64,000 nt of DNA from a halophilic archaeon (lineage in GTDB: Archaea; Halobacteriota; Halobacteria; Halobacteriales; Haladaptataceae), in NCBI GenBank assembly GCA_003298465.1, contig QNGA01000009.1, forward strand, positions 1 to 64,000. The letters are read 5' to 3'. Shown here piece by piece: positions 27,002 to 36,032 of this stretch. The position numbers and the translations under genes were made by a program. Numbering within the stretch: the first letter of the stretch is position 1; the number at the start of each line of letters is the position of its first letter. The notes under the pieces were generated by a model. That model was given only the letters and a program-made list of their open reading frames with translations. It did not search any database and had not been told where the DNA came from.

Positions 27002-27364
27002 TCACGTTTCGCGTTCTTTCTGTCGCAGAAACTCCATCACTTCGTCATGGGTAATTATATCTCCACTCTCATGCGATTCTGGCTCAGTATAGGCGTCAAT
27101 ACGTCGGAAATCTCTTCGGACCTCAGCCGGATCAACATCCGGCGGGTTCTGTGCCACATCTATAGCGTGTTCGAGGATCGACCGAGAGGTATTCGCTGGG
27201 CCTGCTCCGCCGTAGCCCCACGTCAAATCATCCGCTGATGAGGGCGTATAGGGAACGTGCGGTATCGGTTCACCATTGAACACTACCTCGTTCACGTCGT
27301 ATTCGCTTCCACTCTCGGTTGTCTCTGTATGGTGCGCCACGACCGCCCGATATGTACCCTCCAT
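27002..27364 (-). CDS. DUF6166-like protein
   Basis: About 120 residues from MEGTYRAVVAHH. The motif WGYGGAGPANTSRSILEHAI and the following RRDF resemble DUF6166 proteins (G-YSG-GP-x-LS-IL pattern), whose function is unknown. An upstream Met at 27394 would overlap the preceding gene; the start at 27364 leaves a 10-base gap. Probably in an operon with the gene at 27375. Confidence 0.6.
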   Translation of the reverse strand: MEGTYRAVVAHHTETTESGSEYDVNEVVFNGEPIPHVPYTPSSADDLTWGYGGAGPANTSRSILEHAIDVAQNPPDVDPAEVRRDFRRIDAYTEPESHESGDIITHDEVMEFLRQKERET

Positions 27365-27374
27365 GAGTGTCGAA

Positions 27375-27590
27375 TCACCCGCTATATTCTTCATTCAATT
27401 CGGGAAAACATCGCGAACAGGGCGTATATCCATCGTCTAGGAGGTCGCTGATTGGATGATTTTCCCAGTCGTTATGGATCTCCCGATCAATTGTTTTAGG
27501 ATCGCAAAAGGTCGTCCATTCGTCTTCATCCTTTGTTGTCGGCCATTTTTCTGGATCTTTCGGAATTGCACCGCGTTGACTCAGGCTCAT
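27375..27590 (-). CDS. Small CxxC protein, unknown
   Basis: 71 residues ending DDGYTPCSRCFPELNEE. The C-x2-C plus an upstream FCDPKT Cys suggests a zinc knuckle. A similar ending (GFDPCPRCYPDRAEK) occurs in the 57-residue protein at 51950, so this is a recurring haloarchaeal small-protein type. Upstream gene of a two-gene unit. Confidence 0.55.
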   Translation of the reverse strand: MSLSQRGAIPKDPEKWPTTKDEDEWTTFCDPKTIDREIHNDWENHPISDLLDDGYTPCSRCFPELNEEYSG

Positions 27591-27936
27591 AGTCTTGCTT
27601 TAGTGTTGCTTTCACATATCATTAACGGATGGAAACAAGAAAAACGGGAGAAGGCTCATCGTTAGTACATACTAACGTTGGACATCCACGATTTAGTTGG
27701 CGACTATCCACGATGACTCCTAGCGAAGTGTCTTCTATGCTCCGTGAACGCCCTTATCCGATACCTTCTCTACTGGTACATCCTTGCTTGTCGTCTCTCA
27801 TGGCAATTCGGTTATTTATTTGAGATTATTTTTCTCATAGCATTTGATGATGTATAGATGAACGCTGCAACGGGTTCCGATGGCGATTTACCAAGTGTTG
27901 GACCCTCAGACCATCCTGCTGAGTGGCTAGAGTGGC
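27591..27936. other. No gene recognised with confidence
   Basis: About 350 bases. A 44-codon plus-strand frame at 27858 (MNAATGSDGDLPSV, DHPAEWLEWLIRRFAIG) runs into the antisense of the DUF3267 gene; it resembles the tail of some small zinc-ribbon proteins but is not supported. Confidence 0.35.
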
Positions 27937-28509
27937 TTATTCGTCGATTTGCAATCGGAGATACTGCCGTGTCCCGTCCTTCTGATCTCTGATCTGCACT
28001 GACGGCGGGAGTTGCCATAGTTGATACACTGCCTCAATGTCGGAGCCAACACCCTGGATCGACCCAGACGTATTCGTCGCAAAGACGATCACCCCAAGCA
28101 ACCACGAGACCGAGAATGGGGGACTCAGGCCGATCACGACGAGCGCCGCGACGTCGAGGAGCACGAGCGGGGTAAGCGAAATCGCGAGCTGTTCATTGCG
28201 TGTTTTAGTGCCTGACGAGACGACATACGGCATCGCCTTCCAGCGTTCGATGTCAAGACCAAACGATACTTCATACCCATACCACTGGCCAACCAGGGCA
28301 TGCACACATTCATGGAGTATATAGGTCGTGCAAACCGTTACGAGCGGTAACACGGCTCCCGTAAGCGAGTGGGTAGTTGAAAACACGAGAAACGCCCCCA
28401 TGTCAATGAGCACAAACAACGCCCACAATATTCCTACGAGCGGCGGGAAGAGTGGCCCAACTTCCCATGTTGGTTCGAATGGTTCATACTTTTTGCAAGG
28501 GGGAGTCAT
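27937..28509 (-). CDS. DUF3267 membrane metalloprotease-like protein, copy 2
   Basis: 190 residues with about four to five TM helices. The zinc motif HECVH lies inside a helix (TTYILHECVHALVGQWYG). The next feature is SFGLDIERWKAMPYVVSSG, as in DUF3267, whose members resemble site-2-type intramembrane proteases. The substrate is unknown. It is the third gene of the unit at 29817-27937, ten bases after its paralog. Confidence 0.8.
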   Translation of the reverse strand: MTPPCKKYEPFEPTWEVGPLFPPLVGILWALFVLIDMGAFLVFSTTHSLTGAVLPLVTVCTTYILHECVHALVGQWYGYEVSFGLDIERWKAMPYVVSSGTKTRNEQLAISLTPLVLLDVAALVVIGLSPPFSVSWLLGVIVFATNTSGSIQGVGSDIEAVYQLWQLPPSVQIRDQKDGTRQYLRLQIDE

Positions 28510-28519
28510 ACGATTGTAG

Positions 28520-29095
28520 TCATTCAGATCGTGTCTCCGGTCGAATGAAAATACGTCCGTCGGGTGTATCCTTGCATCGTGTTTCGGGTGGGAGCTTCAA
28601 GAGTCGATACGTGTTGTTAACATCGGATGTGACACCCATCACTGACGAGTTAATGTTCACACACAGTGCAAGTGCCATACTGAGACCGAGATTCGTCACC
28701 GGCCCGACAAGCAGCAGTCCACACAGCCCAAGTACGGTGAGACTCACCACGGGTGCAATTGCGATAATCGCCTGTTGGGTACGCGTGTTGAATCGGCCGA
28801 ACGTATTGACATAGGGCGTGAGATTCCACCCTTCGGTATCGATTCCAAACGACACCGTACAGCCATACCACTTCCCAACGAGGGCGTGCACGCACTCATG
28901 CAGTGCAATCGTGAGCACACTCAACCCAACTGCACCAAGGCCAACAGGGATACCTCGTCCGAACAGGAAAAACCCGGTGAGTATTGCTCCGATGTAGCTA
29001 ACTACGATAAGCAGATTACCACTGCTAACCGCGAGACGAGTTGGGTCCCATGACGGTTCGAACTCCTCATGGTCTGCGGGAATTTCGTGGCTCAT
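28520..29095 (-). CDS. DUF3267 membrane metalloprotease-like protein, copy 1
   Basis: 191 residues. Shares LHECVHALVGKWYG, SFGIDTEGWNLTPYVNTFG, the TQQAIIAIAPVVSLTVLGL helix and the C-terminal LLKLPPETRCKD pattern with the gene at 27937, so the two are tandem paralogs. Its ATG overlaps the stop of the nuclease-fold gene (ATGA), implying coupled translation. Confidence 0.8.
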   Translation of the reverse strand: MSHEIPADHEEFEPSWDPTRLAVSSGNLLIVVSYIGAILTGFFLFGRGIPVGLGAVGLSVLTIALHECVHALVGKWYGCTVSFGIDTEGWNLTPYVNTFGRFNTRTQQAIIAIAPVVSLTVLGLCGLLLVGPVTNLGLSMALALCVNINSSVMGVTSDVNNTYRLLKLPPETRCKDTPDGRIFIRPETRSE

Positions 29096-29817
29096 GCGGT
29101 CGTATTCCCCCAGAGTCCATACCCCTTCTGTCGAGCGGTCTGCTGCTTCTGCAGGAACTGCTGACGTTTGCTGAACTCGCTGCCCGACACCTGCGCGTAG
29201 CCGGTTCGAAGCAACTGTGTGTTGTACATGAACTCGCCGACGTAGACATACGCGCGCTGCTGGCCGTCGCTACTCGAAACTGCAGGGTCGGTCACAACAG
29301 TGACGACCTGATTGCCGAGTTGTGAGTGCGTCGTCTGCAATGCACGCTTGTGAATCGTTGCGAGCAACTGCCGCCCGTGCTTCGAAGACGGCACACCCTC
29401 GAACTGTGACGCACTCGCGTTTGTGCCGGGTGTCTGAATCCCCAATAGCGTCACAACCATCGTCTCACCGCTCTCTCGCTTGACTTTCACTGTCTCTGCA
29501 TCAATGACCTCGACCACGCGCGCCTCGAAGCGGTTGCTCCCACTCGGTGTGTCTACTCGGGCGGTCGTCCGCGTCCACATCGTCGTGGTCTGGGTTGGCT
29601 GCTGTGTCGTCGTCTGTGTGGTCGTGGTCGTCGTCTGCGTGGTTGTGGTGGTCGTGGTTGGTGTCGCTGTTAGTGTACTGGGTGGCGTCTCTGTCGTGGT
29701 CTCCACCGTCGTCGTGGTCGTGGTGGTGTCGTTGCTGGGGCCAAGGCCAAAGCCGCCGAGACAGCCGGAGAGCGCGACAACGGCAATGAGTGCGAGGATG
29801 GGCAATGTGCGGGGCAT
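29092..29817 (-). CDS. Staphylococcal-nuclease-fold lipoprotein, catalytic residues replaced
   Basis: 241 residues. An N-terminal signal with lipobox LSGC (residues 15-18) is followed by a Thr-rich linker (about 30-82) and an SNase fold: RFEARVVEVIDAETVKVKRE, VVTLLGIQTPGTNAS and RAYVYVGEFMYNTQLLRTGY. The family's catalytic segment is normally R-x2-LLGVDTPE; here it is T-LLGIQTPG, so the Arg, Asp and Glu are gone. The distal GR-LAY Arg is also replaced (GQQRAY). Probably an extracellular membrane-anchored binding protein, not a nuclease. First gene of the DUF3267 unit. Confidence 0.82.
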   Translation of the reverse strand: MPRTLPILALIAVVALSGCLGGFGLGPSNDTTTTTTTVETTTETPPSTLTATPTTTTTTTQTTTTTTQTTTQQPTQTTTMWTRTTARVDTPSGSNRFEARVVEVIDAETVKVKRESGETMVVTLLGIQTPGTNASASQFEGVPSSKHGRQLLATIHKRALQTTHSQLGNQVVTVVTDPAVSSSDGQQRAYVYVGEFMYNTQLLRTGYAQVSGSEFSKRQQFLQKQQTARQKGYGLWGNTTA

Positions 29818-29921
29818 ACCTGCTGTCGCATCTCTGGTTAGTTCAACATTGGGGGTGGTGAACGATGGTGTGAATAGCCGTGTCGCTGGGATTATTCGGA
29901 GTTACCCACAACAGGTTTGGT

Positions 29922-30205
29922 ATGACCGACGACGAGACGACCGATGTCAAGATTCCAGAGGACTACGACGTGTATTACCTGTCATGGCAACAACCGGGGA
30001 AGAAAACCTGAAGAAGGGACGTCACATGGGTCTTCCACTCGGTCCGGTGCTTCTCATCACGTTCATTGCGAGTGGCCTCAGCGTGGTGGCTGATACACTC
30101 GACGTCGAACTGACAACTTGGGGGAGGTGCTTTGGGCGATCGGCCTTGGTTAACTTGCTGCACCTCTGTAAATATCCTCGACGTGTGAAAGAGATGGCGT
30201 GCTGA
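29922..30205 (+). pseudogene. Possible small membrane protein, frameshifted
   Basis: MTDDETTDVKIPEDYDVYYL opens at 29922 and stops after 29 codons. In another frame the sequence continues with GLPLGPVLLITFIASGLSVV, a likely TM segment, and ends at 30205. It may be one gene with a lesion or two chance frames. Confidence 0.3.
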
Positions 30206-30384
30206 ATACGGAGCCTGTATGTGATACTACAGAAACCTATCATCGATTGAAATCAATATGTTCATTCTGGGATTCCAACTCGATATGCCGTAAAGAGGTA
30301 CTTTGCCTACCGAAGTTTGGCTTTCTGGATGTGGATTGTTCCGTCGCTAAATACAATGGCAATTGAGGGAGTAGGGGAGTAAGC

Positions 30385-33300
30385 CTACGCGTTCAGATGT
30401 TCCCGAACCTCTTCTAACTGACTTTCGCCAGACTCCCCGCTTTTCTTCAAAGCATCGATCAGTTTCTCAGCGCTTTGGTGGATCTGGTTGTTGTTATTGT
30501 TCCTGATTAGGCTCTCAACCCGTGTCAAGGTCTGCTCCTCTGTACCGTAGTACTCAGAGAATTCTACCAGCTTGTCAATAAGGGTTGAAATGTGGTTGTT
30601 GTTCAGGTTGCTTCCCTCGAATGCATCGGTAAGCCGCTCAACCACCCATTCGCCATCATCCTCCTCAGCATCTCCCGTTTGGACAAGCGAGCTGAATACG
30701 TCGACTAATGGGAATAGTCGATGATGCTGCAGATTCCCTGAAAGCTCCGACCGCAACTGACCCCCAAGATTTCTAGCTACCGTTGTCTTCCGCTCCGATT
30801 CGATCTTACTCTCAACCTGATTCCATATATCTTCGAATGCCTGGTGGTCATTCGAATCTCCAGATAAGAGGGAATCCAATCGGTTGATGAACCCTTCCTT
30901 GTCCGGATCTTCTAGCCGGTCATAAGCTGCTGCCTCAGCCTGGAGATAGGTCTTTTTCTGATCGGTTTTGGCGTTACTAATCCGGCGCTGGCAGCATTCT
31001 AAGACAATGTCTTGGACCTTCTCAAACCGATCTGGATACTCCGAGAAAATCTGAGCAGCCATCGTATTCTGTGTATGATCATTATCCTCTGTAAGTTGTT
31101 CCATCATTTCGAAGAGTTGGTCGTCATACTCTTCGGAGATAGCAGGAATCAGCGTACCCACAATCCAATTAGTATTATTCAAGGAGTCCGGAATTCGGTC
31201 TAATACACTCTCTACAGCCTGCTTGCTGTCAAGAATAGCTACTTCTTGGTTCGATGCATGGCTGATAATTTGCTGGACATGCCCCTGATTCCACCGACTC
31301 AGCAAGTCAACAATCCACTCGCTGAAATCTTCACGAGTAGCCGCATTATACGAATCGTAGAAATTGATAGTCACCTTTACGATATTCGCGTCCTGACCCG
31401 AAGGCGACACCCTCTGCTTCAACTTATCGAACAACCGGGGCCCGGTCTCCCTAGTGACTTGACCGTCTAACTGACTCAATTCCTGCCGAAGCTGGTTATA
31501 ATACTGATTCTCGTTCCCATTATCCACTTCACTTTGCAGATCCAGAAGTTCCTCTACGAAGTACTGCCGGCCACGCGGATTAGCCTGACTATCGAACTGT
31601 TTGTACTGCTCGGTTTCAACAAACTGGTTCCCACTCCACGATACAAACAATGCCGCACGCTGCAACAGCTCTGGCGTAGCCAGCTTCTTAGACTCCTCCC
31701 CACGACTTAAGATCTCAAGTGCGTCCACAAGTTCGGTATCATCTAGGTCAAGGAGGGACCGACACAGGCTCGTGGCAACCGCTTGCGGAACATCCTTCGC
31801 ATTCTCAACGAAAACGTCTAGAACGTTCTCCCGCAAGTCATTTCCCGTAACCACGGTTTCCGCAAACCGGTTGAAAACCGTTGTCCGATCTGGCTCAGGA
31901 ACTTTGAGAATCACTGGGAAGAACTCCTTAGGATCAAAGTCAGAGTAGAAGTCCTGGACTGAATCTAAGACAAGATATTCTCCTAGAACCTCGCCAACTT
32001 CTCCTTGGTCTTCTTCTTCGGGTTCATCAAAGACAGCAATCAAGGTATCTATCGTAGAGAAGAGTGGACCTTCCCGGCCTTCCCGTGTATAATCGTCTAA
32101 CGCGGTATCAATCGCGCTGAGATATGGTGAAAACGGTTGGTTATCCTGTTTCACGGTTCGAAGCTCTTCACGGACCTCGTCCTCCTGGTTGGTACGAAGA
32201 TTCTGAATGAGCGCGTCCCTATCGGAAAGCTCGCTTGCGAACGATGGCTCTCCCAGCTGGAGGAATGGCTTCGGATTATCCACCTTGTAGCGCCGGGTTG
32301 AACGCAAAAACCGCTCTAACTCTGTCTCATTGTCCGTCCCTTCTTCACCGTTACCTAATAGCTCGTCAATACGCTTCCTTCGCTCTCCATCTGATAGATT
32401 TCCCGGGAAGTAGTTATTCACGTCTTCTAATAGGCGTGGATCATCCTGCAATTCACTATAGAACGAGGGGTAGTCTTCTTCAAGAACCATTACCTTGGCC
32501 AGGAAGTCCAGATTCTCTGTGAGCCGTCCCTTAGACAAGTGATCAGCCTCCTCCATCTGCTCAGAGAGAATCCGGAGTGTCGTCAATCGGTTCAAAGACT
32601 GTTTGATCCGCCGAGGATTCCGGACATGCGCCTTCGTAATAACATCTAAGACTGCATTATCAAACGGCTCCGCTAACTTCTGGTTTTGAGCCTCGGCATA
32701 CTCCTCGATATCTTCTGCGATGAAGTCCGGGATACGGATATGTGTTTGGAAGAACTTACGAAGAAACTCGCGCTCGTTAAGCTGATTCTCAAAGTAGTCT
32801 CCTTCAGTATCGATTGATTCGATGTGACTCTGAAGTGCTTGGTCATCACACGGAATGATGTAGATGCAGTCATTGCTCTGAAGAAACGTCTTCAGCGAAA
32901 CCAAGACATCATAGACGGTATCGCTTTCACACCGATCCAGGTTATCAATTGAAATCAAGACCTTGTCGGAATCCGTCTGATCAAGAATCTCGTCAAACAG
33001 TTGCTCGTACGCGCCAGACCACTCCTTACGTGGATAGAGAAATTTTCTCTGAAGGGTGTTTGTTGCGTTCGAGAGTTGCTTAGCCATATGCAAGAGAAGG
33101 GGAGCCAATACAATGGTGAAGACTCCAGCGCCTACCGAGGGCGAAATCCAAACTCCAGCACCAAGAGACATCGCCGTAATTCCCAGAATACTGTAAGCCA
33201 CATAGCGCTCAGAATGCAAGAAGTTAGATAACGCATTCTTATGAGAACGCTCATCCCGGACTGTTTCCTGTTTTTCTTCGACATCATATAATTCCTGAGT

Positions 33301-33663
33301 TATTCGGTCCTCCCCGAGGACCCCGGGATTACCATCGACTTCCTGACCAGAGTTCTCACCAATCGCTTGGTCCAAGTTCAGCAGTAAGTCGGTTCGTATC
33401 GATTCTTCGGCGTGCTTCCAGGCATCGAATTCTACACAGACGTAGTCGGTCTCCGAGTCTCGGAGACGGGAATACAGCATCCGGATGATCGAGGTCTTTC
33501 CGGATCCCCATTCTCCGAATACACCGATGTTCCAGGGCGGATCCGCGTCTTCAACCATCCTCTCCAAAGTATCAACATACTCCTGATGGCGGAACTCGTC
33601 TTTATCAACATCTTCAATAGGGGAATCAGATAGGAAACGGTCCTTGTTCTTTTCAGTACTCAT
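30385..33663 (-). CDS. KAP-family P-loop NTPase, large
   Basis: 1092 residues from the ATG at 33663 (MSTEKNKDRFLSDSP). Walker A is GEWGSGKT at 50-57. Hydrophobic helices (YVAYSILGITAMSLGAGVWI and VGAGVFTIVLAPLLLHMA) lie between Walker A and Walker B, the hallmark of KAP NTPases. Walker B is VLISIDNLDRCES, followed by KAP-like FLRKFFQTHIRIPDF and AHVRNPRRIKQSLNRL. The last 600 residues are helical repeats with no recognised domain. The family includes plasmid-F PifA, which excludes phage T7, and the eukaryotic Kidins220. I infer a membrane-associated defence or exclusion role. The gene stands alone, next to the A-poor repeat tract and the secretion cluster. Confidence 0.82.
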   Translation of the reverse strand: MSTEKNKDRFLSDSPIEDVDKDEFRHQEYVDTLERMVEDADPPWNIGVFGEWGSGKTSIIRMLYSRLRDSETDYVCVEFDAWKHAEESIRTDLLLNLDQAIGENSGQEVDGNPGVLGEDRITQELYDVEEKQETVRDERSHKNALSNFLHSERYVAYSILGITAMSLGAGVWISPSVGAGVFTIVLAPLLLHMAKQLSNATNTLQRKFLYPRKEWSGAYEQLFDEILDQTDSDKVLISIDNLDRCESDTVYDVLVSLKTFLQSNDCIYIIPCDDQALQSHIESIDTEGDYFENQLNEREFLRKFFQTHIRIPDFIAEDIEEYAEAQNQKLAEPFDNAVLDVITKAHVRNPRRIKQSLNRLTTLRILSEQMEEADHLSKGRLTENLDFLAKVMVLEEDYPSFYSELQDDPRLLEDVNNYFPGNLSDGERRKRIDELLGNGEEGTDNETELERFLRSTRRYKVDNPKPFLQLGEPSFASELSDRDALIQNLRTNQEDEVREELRTVKQDNQPFSPYLSAIDTALDDYTREGREGPLFSTIDTLIAVFDEPEEEDQGEVGEVLGEYLVLDSVQDFYSDFDPKEFFPVILKVPEPDRTTVFNRFAETVVTGNDLRENVLDVFVENAKDVPQAVATSLCRSLLDLDDTELVDALEILSRGEESKKLATPELLQRAALFVSWSGNQFVETEQYKQFDSQANPRGRQYFVEELLDLQSEVDNGNENQYYNQLRQELSQLDGQVTRETGPRLFDKLKQRVSPSGQDANIVKVTINFYDSYNAATREDFSEWIVDLLSRWNQGHVQQIISHASNQEVAILDSKQAVESVLDRIPDSLNNTNWIVGTLIPAISEEYDDQLFEMMEQLTEDNDHTQNTMAAQIFSEYPDRFEKVQDIVLECCQRRISNAKTDQKKTYLQAEAAAYDRLEDPDKEGFINRLDSLLSGDSNDHQAFEDIWNQVESKIESERKTTVARNLGGQLRSELSGNLQHHRLFPLVDVFSSLVQTGDAEEDDGEWVVERLTDAFEGSNLNNNHISTLIDKLVEFSEYYGTEEQTLTRVESLIRNNNNNQIHQSAEKLIDALKKSGESGESQLEEVREHLNA

Positions 33664-33789
33664 ATCAACATAAGCCACACCAGGATGATAAAAACCTAAG
33701 GTTACGAAGGGACCGGATGCCAAACGGATTTAGTAGCGACTATGCCCTCTCTATCCATCATAGCCTTCCAGAATTATCACTTGCTGCGG

Positions 33790-35330
33790 TTTACACAGAG
33801 TCTTTACTGTTCTTCGAAGGTCGCGCAACAGCCGCGCTGGGCAAAGACTGTCCGGCTGGTGGTGTGCAAGAGGAACCCCGGGCGGGGCTAGATCCGGGTG
33901 ACTGTCCTGTTGTGGGAACCGGTGAGTTCGAGACGGAGCGGTGTGTCTCGTGGGGTGGTGCTGCTGAAAGCAGCTTGATGGTGGGTGTGTCGCTGATTCG
34001 GGGTTCGATTCTGCTATCTTCTCTGTTGGGGGTTCGGCCTGTCGTGTTCTGTTCCGGGGCTCTCGGTGTCGTGTTGGTGCTAGTTCGGGCTGTTGGTCTC
34101 GCTGCTGGAGTTGTCGCCTGGTCGCCTCTATCGGGGTTCACTCTGCTGTCGTTGGTTCTGGGGTTCGGCCTGTCGCTTCTGTCGGGGTTCTGTTCTGCTG
34201 TTCTCTCTGTGGGGGTTCGTCTTGTCGTGTTCTGTGCTGGGGTTCTGGCTGTCGCTTCCGTCTGTGGTTTGATTGTTGTCGCGGTCTGCCGGGATTCTGT
34301 CTGTCGGACTCTGCTGGGATTCTCGGTGTCGTGATCTGCTGGGATTCGGCCCTGCTGTCTGGCTGTGAGGACTCGAGTTCTGTGCTGCCGCTGCTCGCTG
34401 TTGCTGTATGGATATTGTGTTTCTGGTGTTTGTTTCGGATGTAGGATTCCGGTTGGTGATCGCTGACTGGGATTCAGATGTTCGACTCCGCTAGTGGATT
34501 CCTGTTCTGAGACATGGCTGGTGATTCTATTTTCTGGTTCTGTGTGGGGATTCCACTTTGCGGTATTCCTATTCGGTTCCAGTTACTGGTTGTGCTGTTG
34601 ACCCCCCGTTGTTCCAGTGTCCTGATCGTCGCTGTCTCGGTCGCTGTTCGCCCTTGCTCGTGCTGGCTCCTCTCTCGCTGTTGACACTGCTGTTAGTGCT
34701 CTTGCTGTTGCTGGTGGTCGTCCTGTCCTCGATCACTCTCACCCCTTGGTGGCCTCGCTCTGCTCGCTGTCCCTCTTCGCTCTCAGTTGCTGGCATTGCT
34801 GTCTCGCTATCCTGATATTTTGGCTGCCTCGCTTCATCTGGAATACCGGTCTGTCGTGCTCTCTTGGATACCGGCCCTGTCGTCACTCCTCGGCTGACCG
34901 CTGTCGCTTCTATCCTTTCCTATCACTCTACTTAGCTAGTCCTGAACCCCTTCTCTGTTGAGACTGCTGAACCCCCTCTCTGCTGTCTCGCTGTCTCACT
35001 TCCACTGCTTCGTTCTGCTGTCTCTGCTGTCGCTGCTCGGCACCTGTTCTGTGGTTACTCTACTGTCTTCACTTTACCATCATTTCAGTGGTATTTTGGT
35101 GACTTCTCCTCGTCTGTTGCTCACTGGAATCCCCCTCTCTACTCGTACTGTTCTCCCTCTGTCTGAGCTCTCATCTGAATCCCCTCACTGTCGCTCCGGA
35201 CTGAATCCTTTCTCCTCTCACTCACCGCTCTCACCTCGCTTGCTCTTCCCTCACCTCTCACCTCTTCGACACTCTATTTTTCACTCGATTTCTCGCCAGA
35301 TCTGGTATCCCTCTTAGCTTACGCACCATC
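33790..35330. repeat. A-poor, strand-asymmetric low-complexity tract with degenerate tandem repeats
   Basis: The plus strand is almost free of A: 34141-34271 has none in 131 bases. The first half is G/T-rich with a recurring unit near GGGGTTCGGCCTGTCG-TTCTG (starts near 34028, 34160 and 34210) and shorter relatives (GGGATTC-G-CTGTCG) to about 34345. The second half (34600-35330) is C/T-rich with recurring GCTGTCTCGCTG-like words. The minus strand is stop-free for 264 codons (33791-34582), but this follows from its lack of T and there is no good start. No gene is called. Candidate transfer or replication origin, or a structured RNA. Confidence 0.6.
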
Positions 35331-35418
35331 CAGTATTCCCCTCTATTGTTGTTGTGCTTCTGATTAACACCCTCAATACGCCTCATTCTCACCCTGTATT
35401 GTAGCCATTAGATTATAG

Positions 35419-35446
35419 CCCTCAAACTAAGGGCATTATTTGAGGG
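35419..35446. promoter_or_regulatory. Inverted repeat CCCTCAAA / TTTGAGGG
   Basis: Perfect 8-bp arms at 35419-35426 and 35439-35446 with a 12-base spacer, 37 bases before the wHTH gene at 35484. Likely operator for that regulator. Confidence 0.5.
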
Positions 35447-35483
35447 CATGGATTTTATGTGTATAGATCTATGATAGGTAGAT

Positions 35484-36032
35484 ATGGTTGACTCTCAGCC
35501 AGATATTGACCCGGACCTCGACTGGATTTCCCGTCAGATTCTCGCGGCCATCCATGAGTCGGACGGCACCGCTGACACCAGCGAGATCAAAGCACTCACA
35601 GGCGTCACTGAAGGCACCAAGGTCCCATATCGACTCAAGAATAAGTTGTCGCCTCAGTTCGTAGATTTGATGCAGCCGGAGATGACCGACGATGGTCAGA
35701 TCCCACCGAAGGTAGCCACGCTCACACCGAACGGGAAGGAGCTTGCTGAGGCGATAGTTGAGGAAGAGTTTGATACCGCCGACCTCTCAGAAGACTTGGA
35801 GAACGTGAAAGCCGACCTGTCGCGGCTCGCCGCGCGGATTGACGACCTTGAGAGCGACACCGAGACGTCAGATACACCCCAGTCCGAGAATGTCGATATT
35901 CAGAAACTAAACCAGGGTGTCGAGAAGCTGCTGACCCAGATGACCATCATCAGCGACTTTCTCAACGAGAAGCATGACGGGGAACTCAGGGAGTTCGCCG
36001 AGCAGAAAGACCCCGACCCCTCGGTCTCTTAG
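35484..36032 (+). CDS. Winged-helix protein with coiled coil, likely element regulator
   Basis: 182 residues. Residues 12-80 form a winged helix (ISRQILAAIHESDG, TSEIKALTGVTEGTKVPYRL, VATLTPNGKELAEAI). Residues 95-125 are a coiled coil (DLSEDLENVKADLSRLAARI), and the C-terminus is a second helix. It has its own inverted-repeat operator upstream. Its stop overlaps the stop of the convergent VirD4-like gene by four bases, so it belongs to the same element. Probably an autoregulator. Confidence 0.75.
   Translation: MVDSQPDIDPDLDWISRQILAAIHESDGTADTSEIKALTGVTEGTKVPYRLKNKLSPQFVDLMQPEMTDDGQIPPKVATLTPNGKELAEAIVEEEFDTADLSEDLENVKADLSRLAARIDDLESDTETSDTPQSENVDIQKLNQGVEKLLTQMTIISDFLNEKHDGELREFAEQKDPDPSVS

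Noticed and set aside
27858..27992. 44-codon plus-strand frame MNAATGSDGDLPSV...
   Set aside because: It overlaps the DUF3267 gene end antisense and is too short to support without conservation data.
33717..34334. 205-codon hydrophobic frame on the plus strand
   Set aside because: Hydrophobicity follows from the G/T-rich composition; there is no family pattern and the tract is repetitive.
33791..34582. 264-codon stop-free frame on the minus strand, rich in Arg, Thr, Pro and Asn
   Set aside because: All stop codons contain T and this strand has almost none, so openness is expected. There is no in-frame ATG; the only early start is a GTG at 34141. Composition is unlike haloarchaeal proteins in the window.
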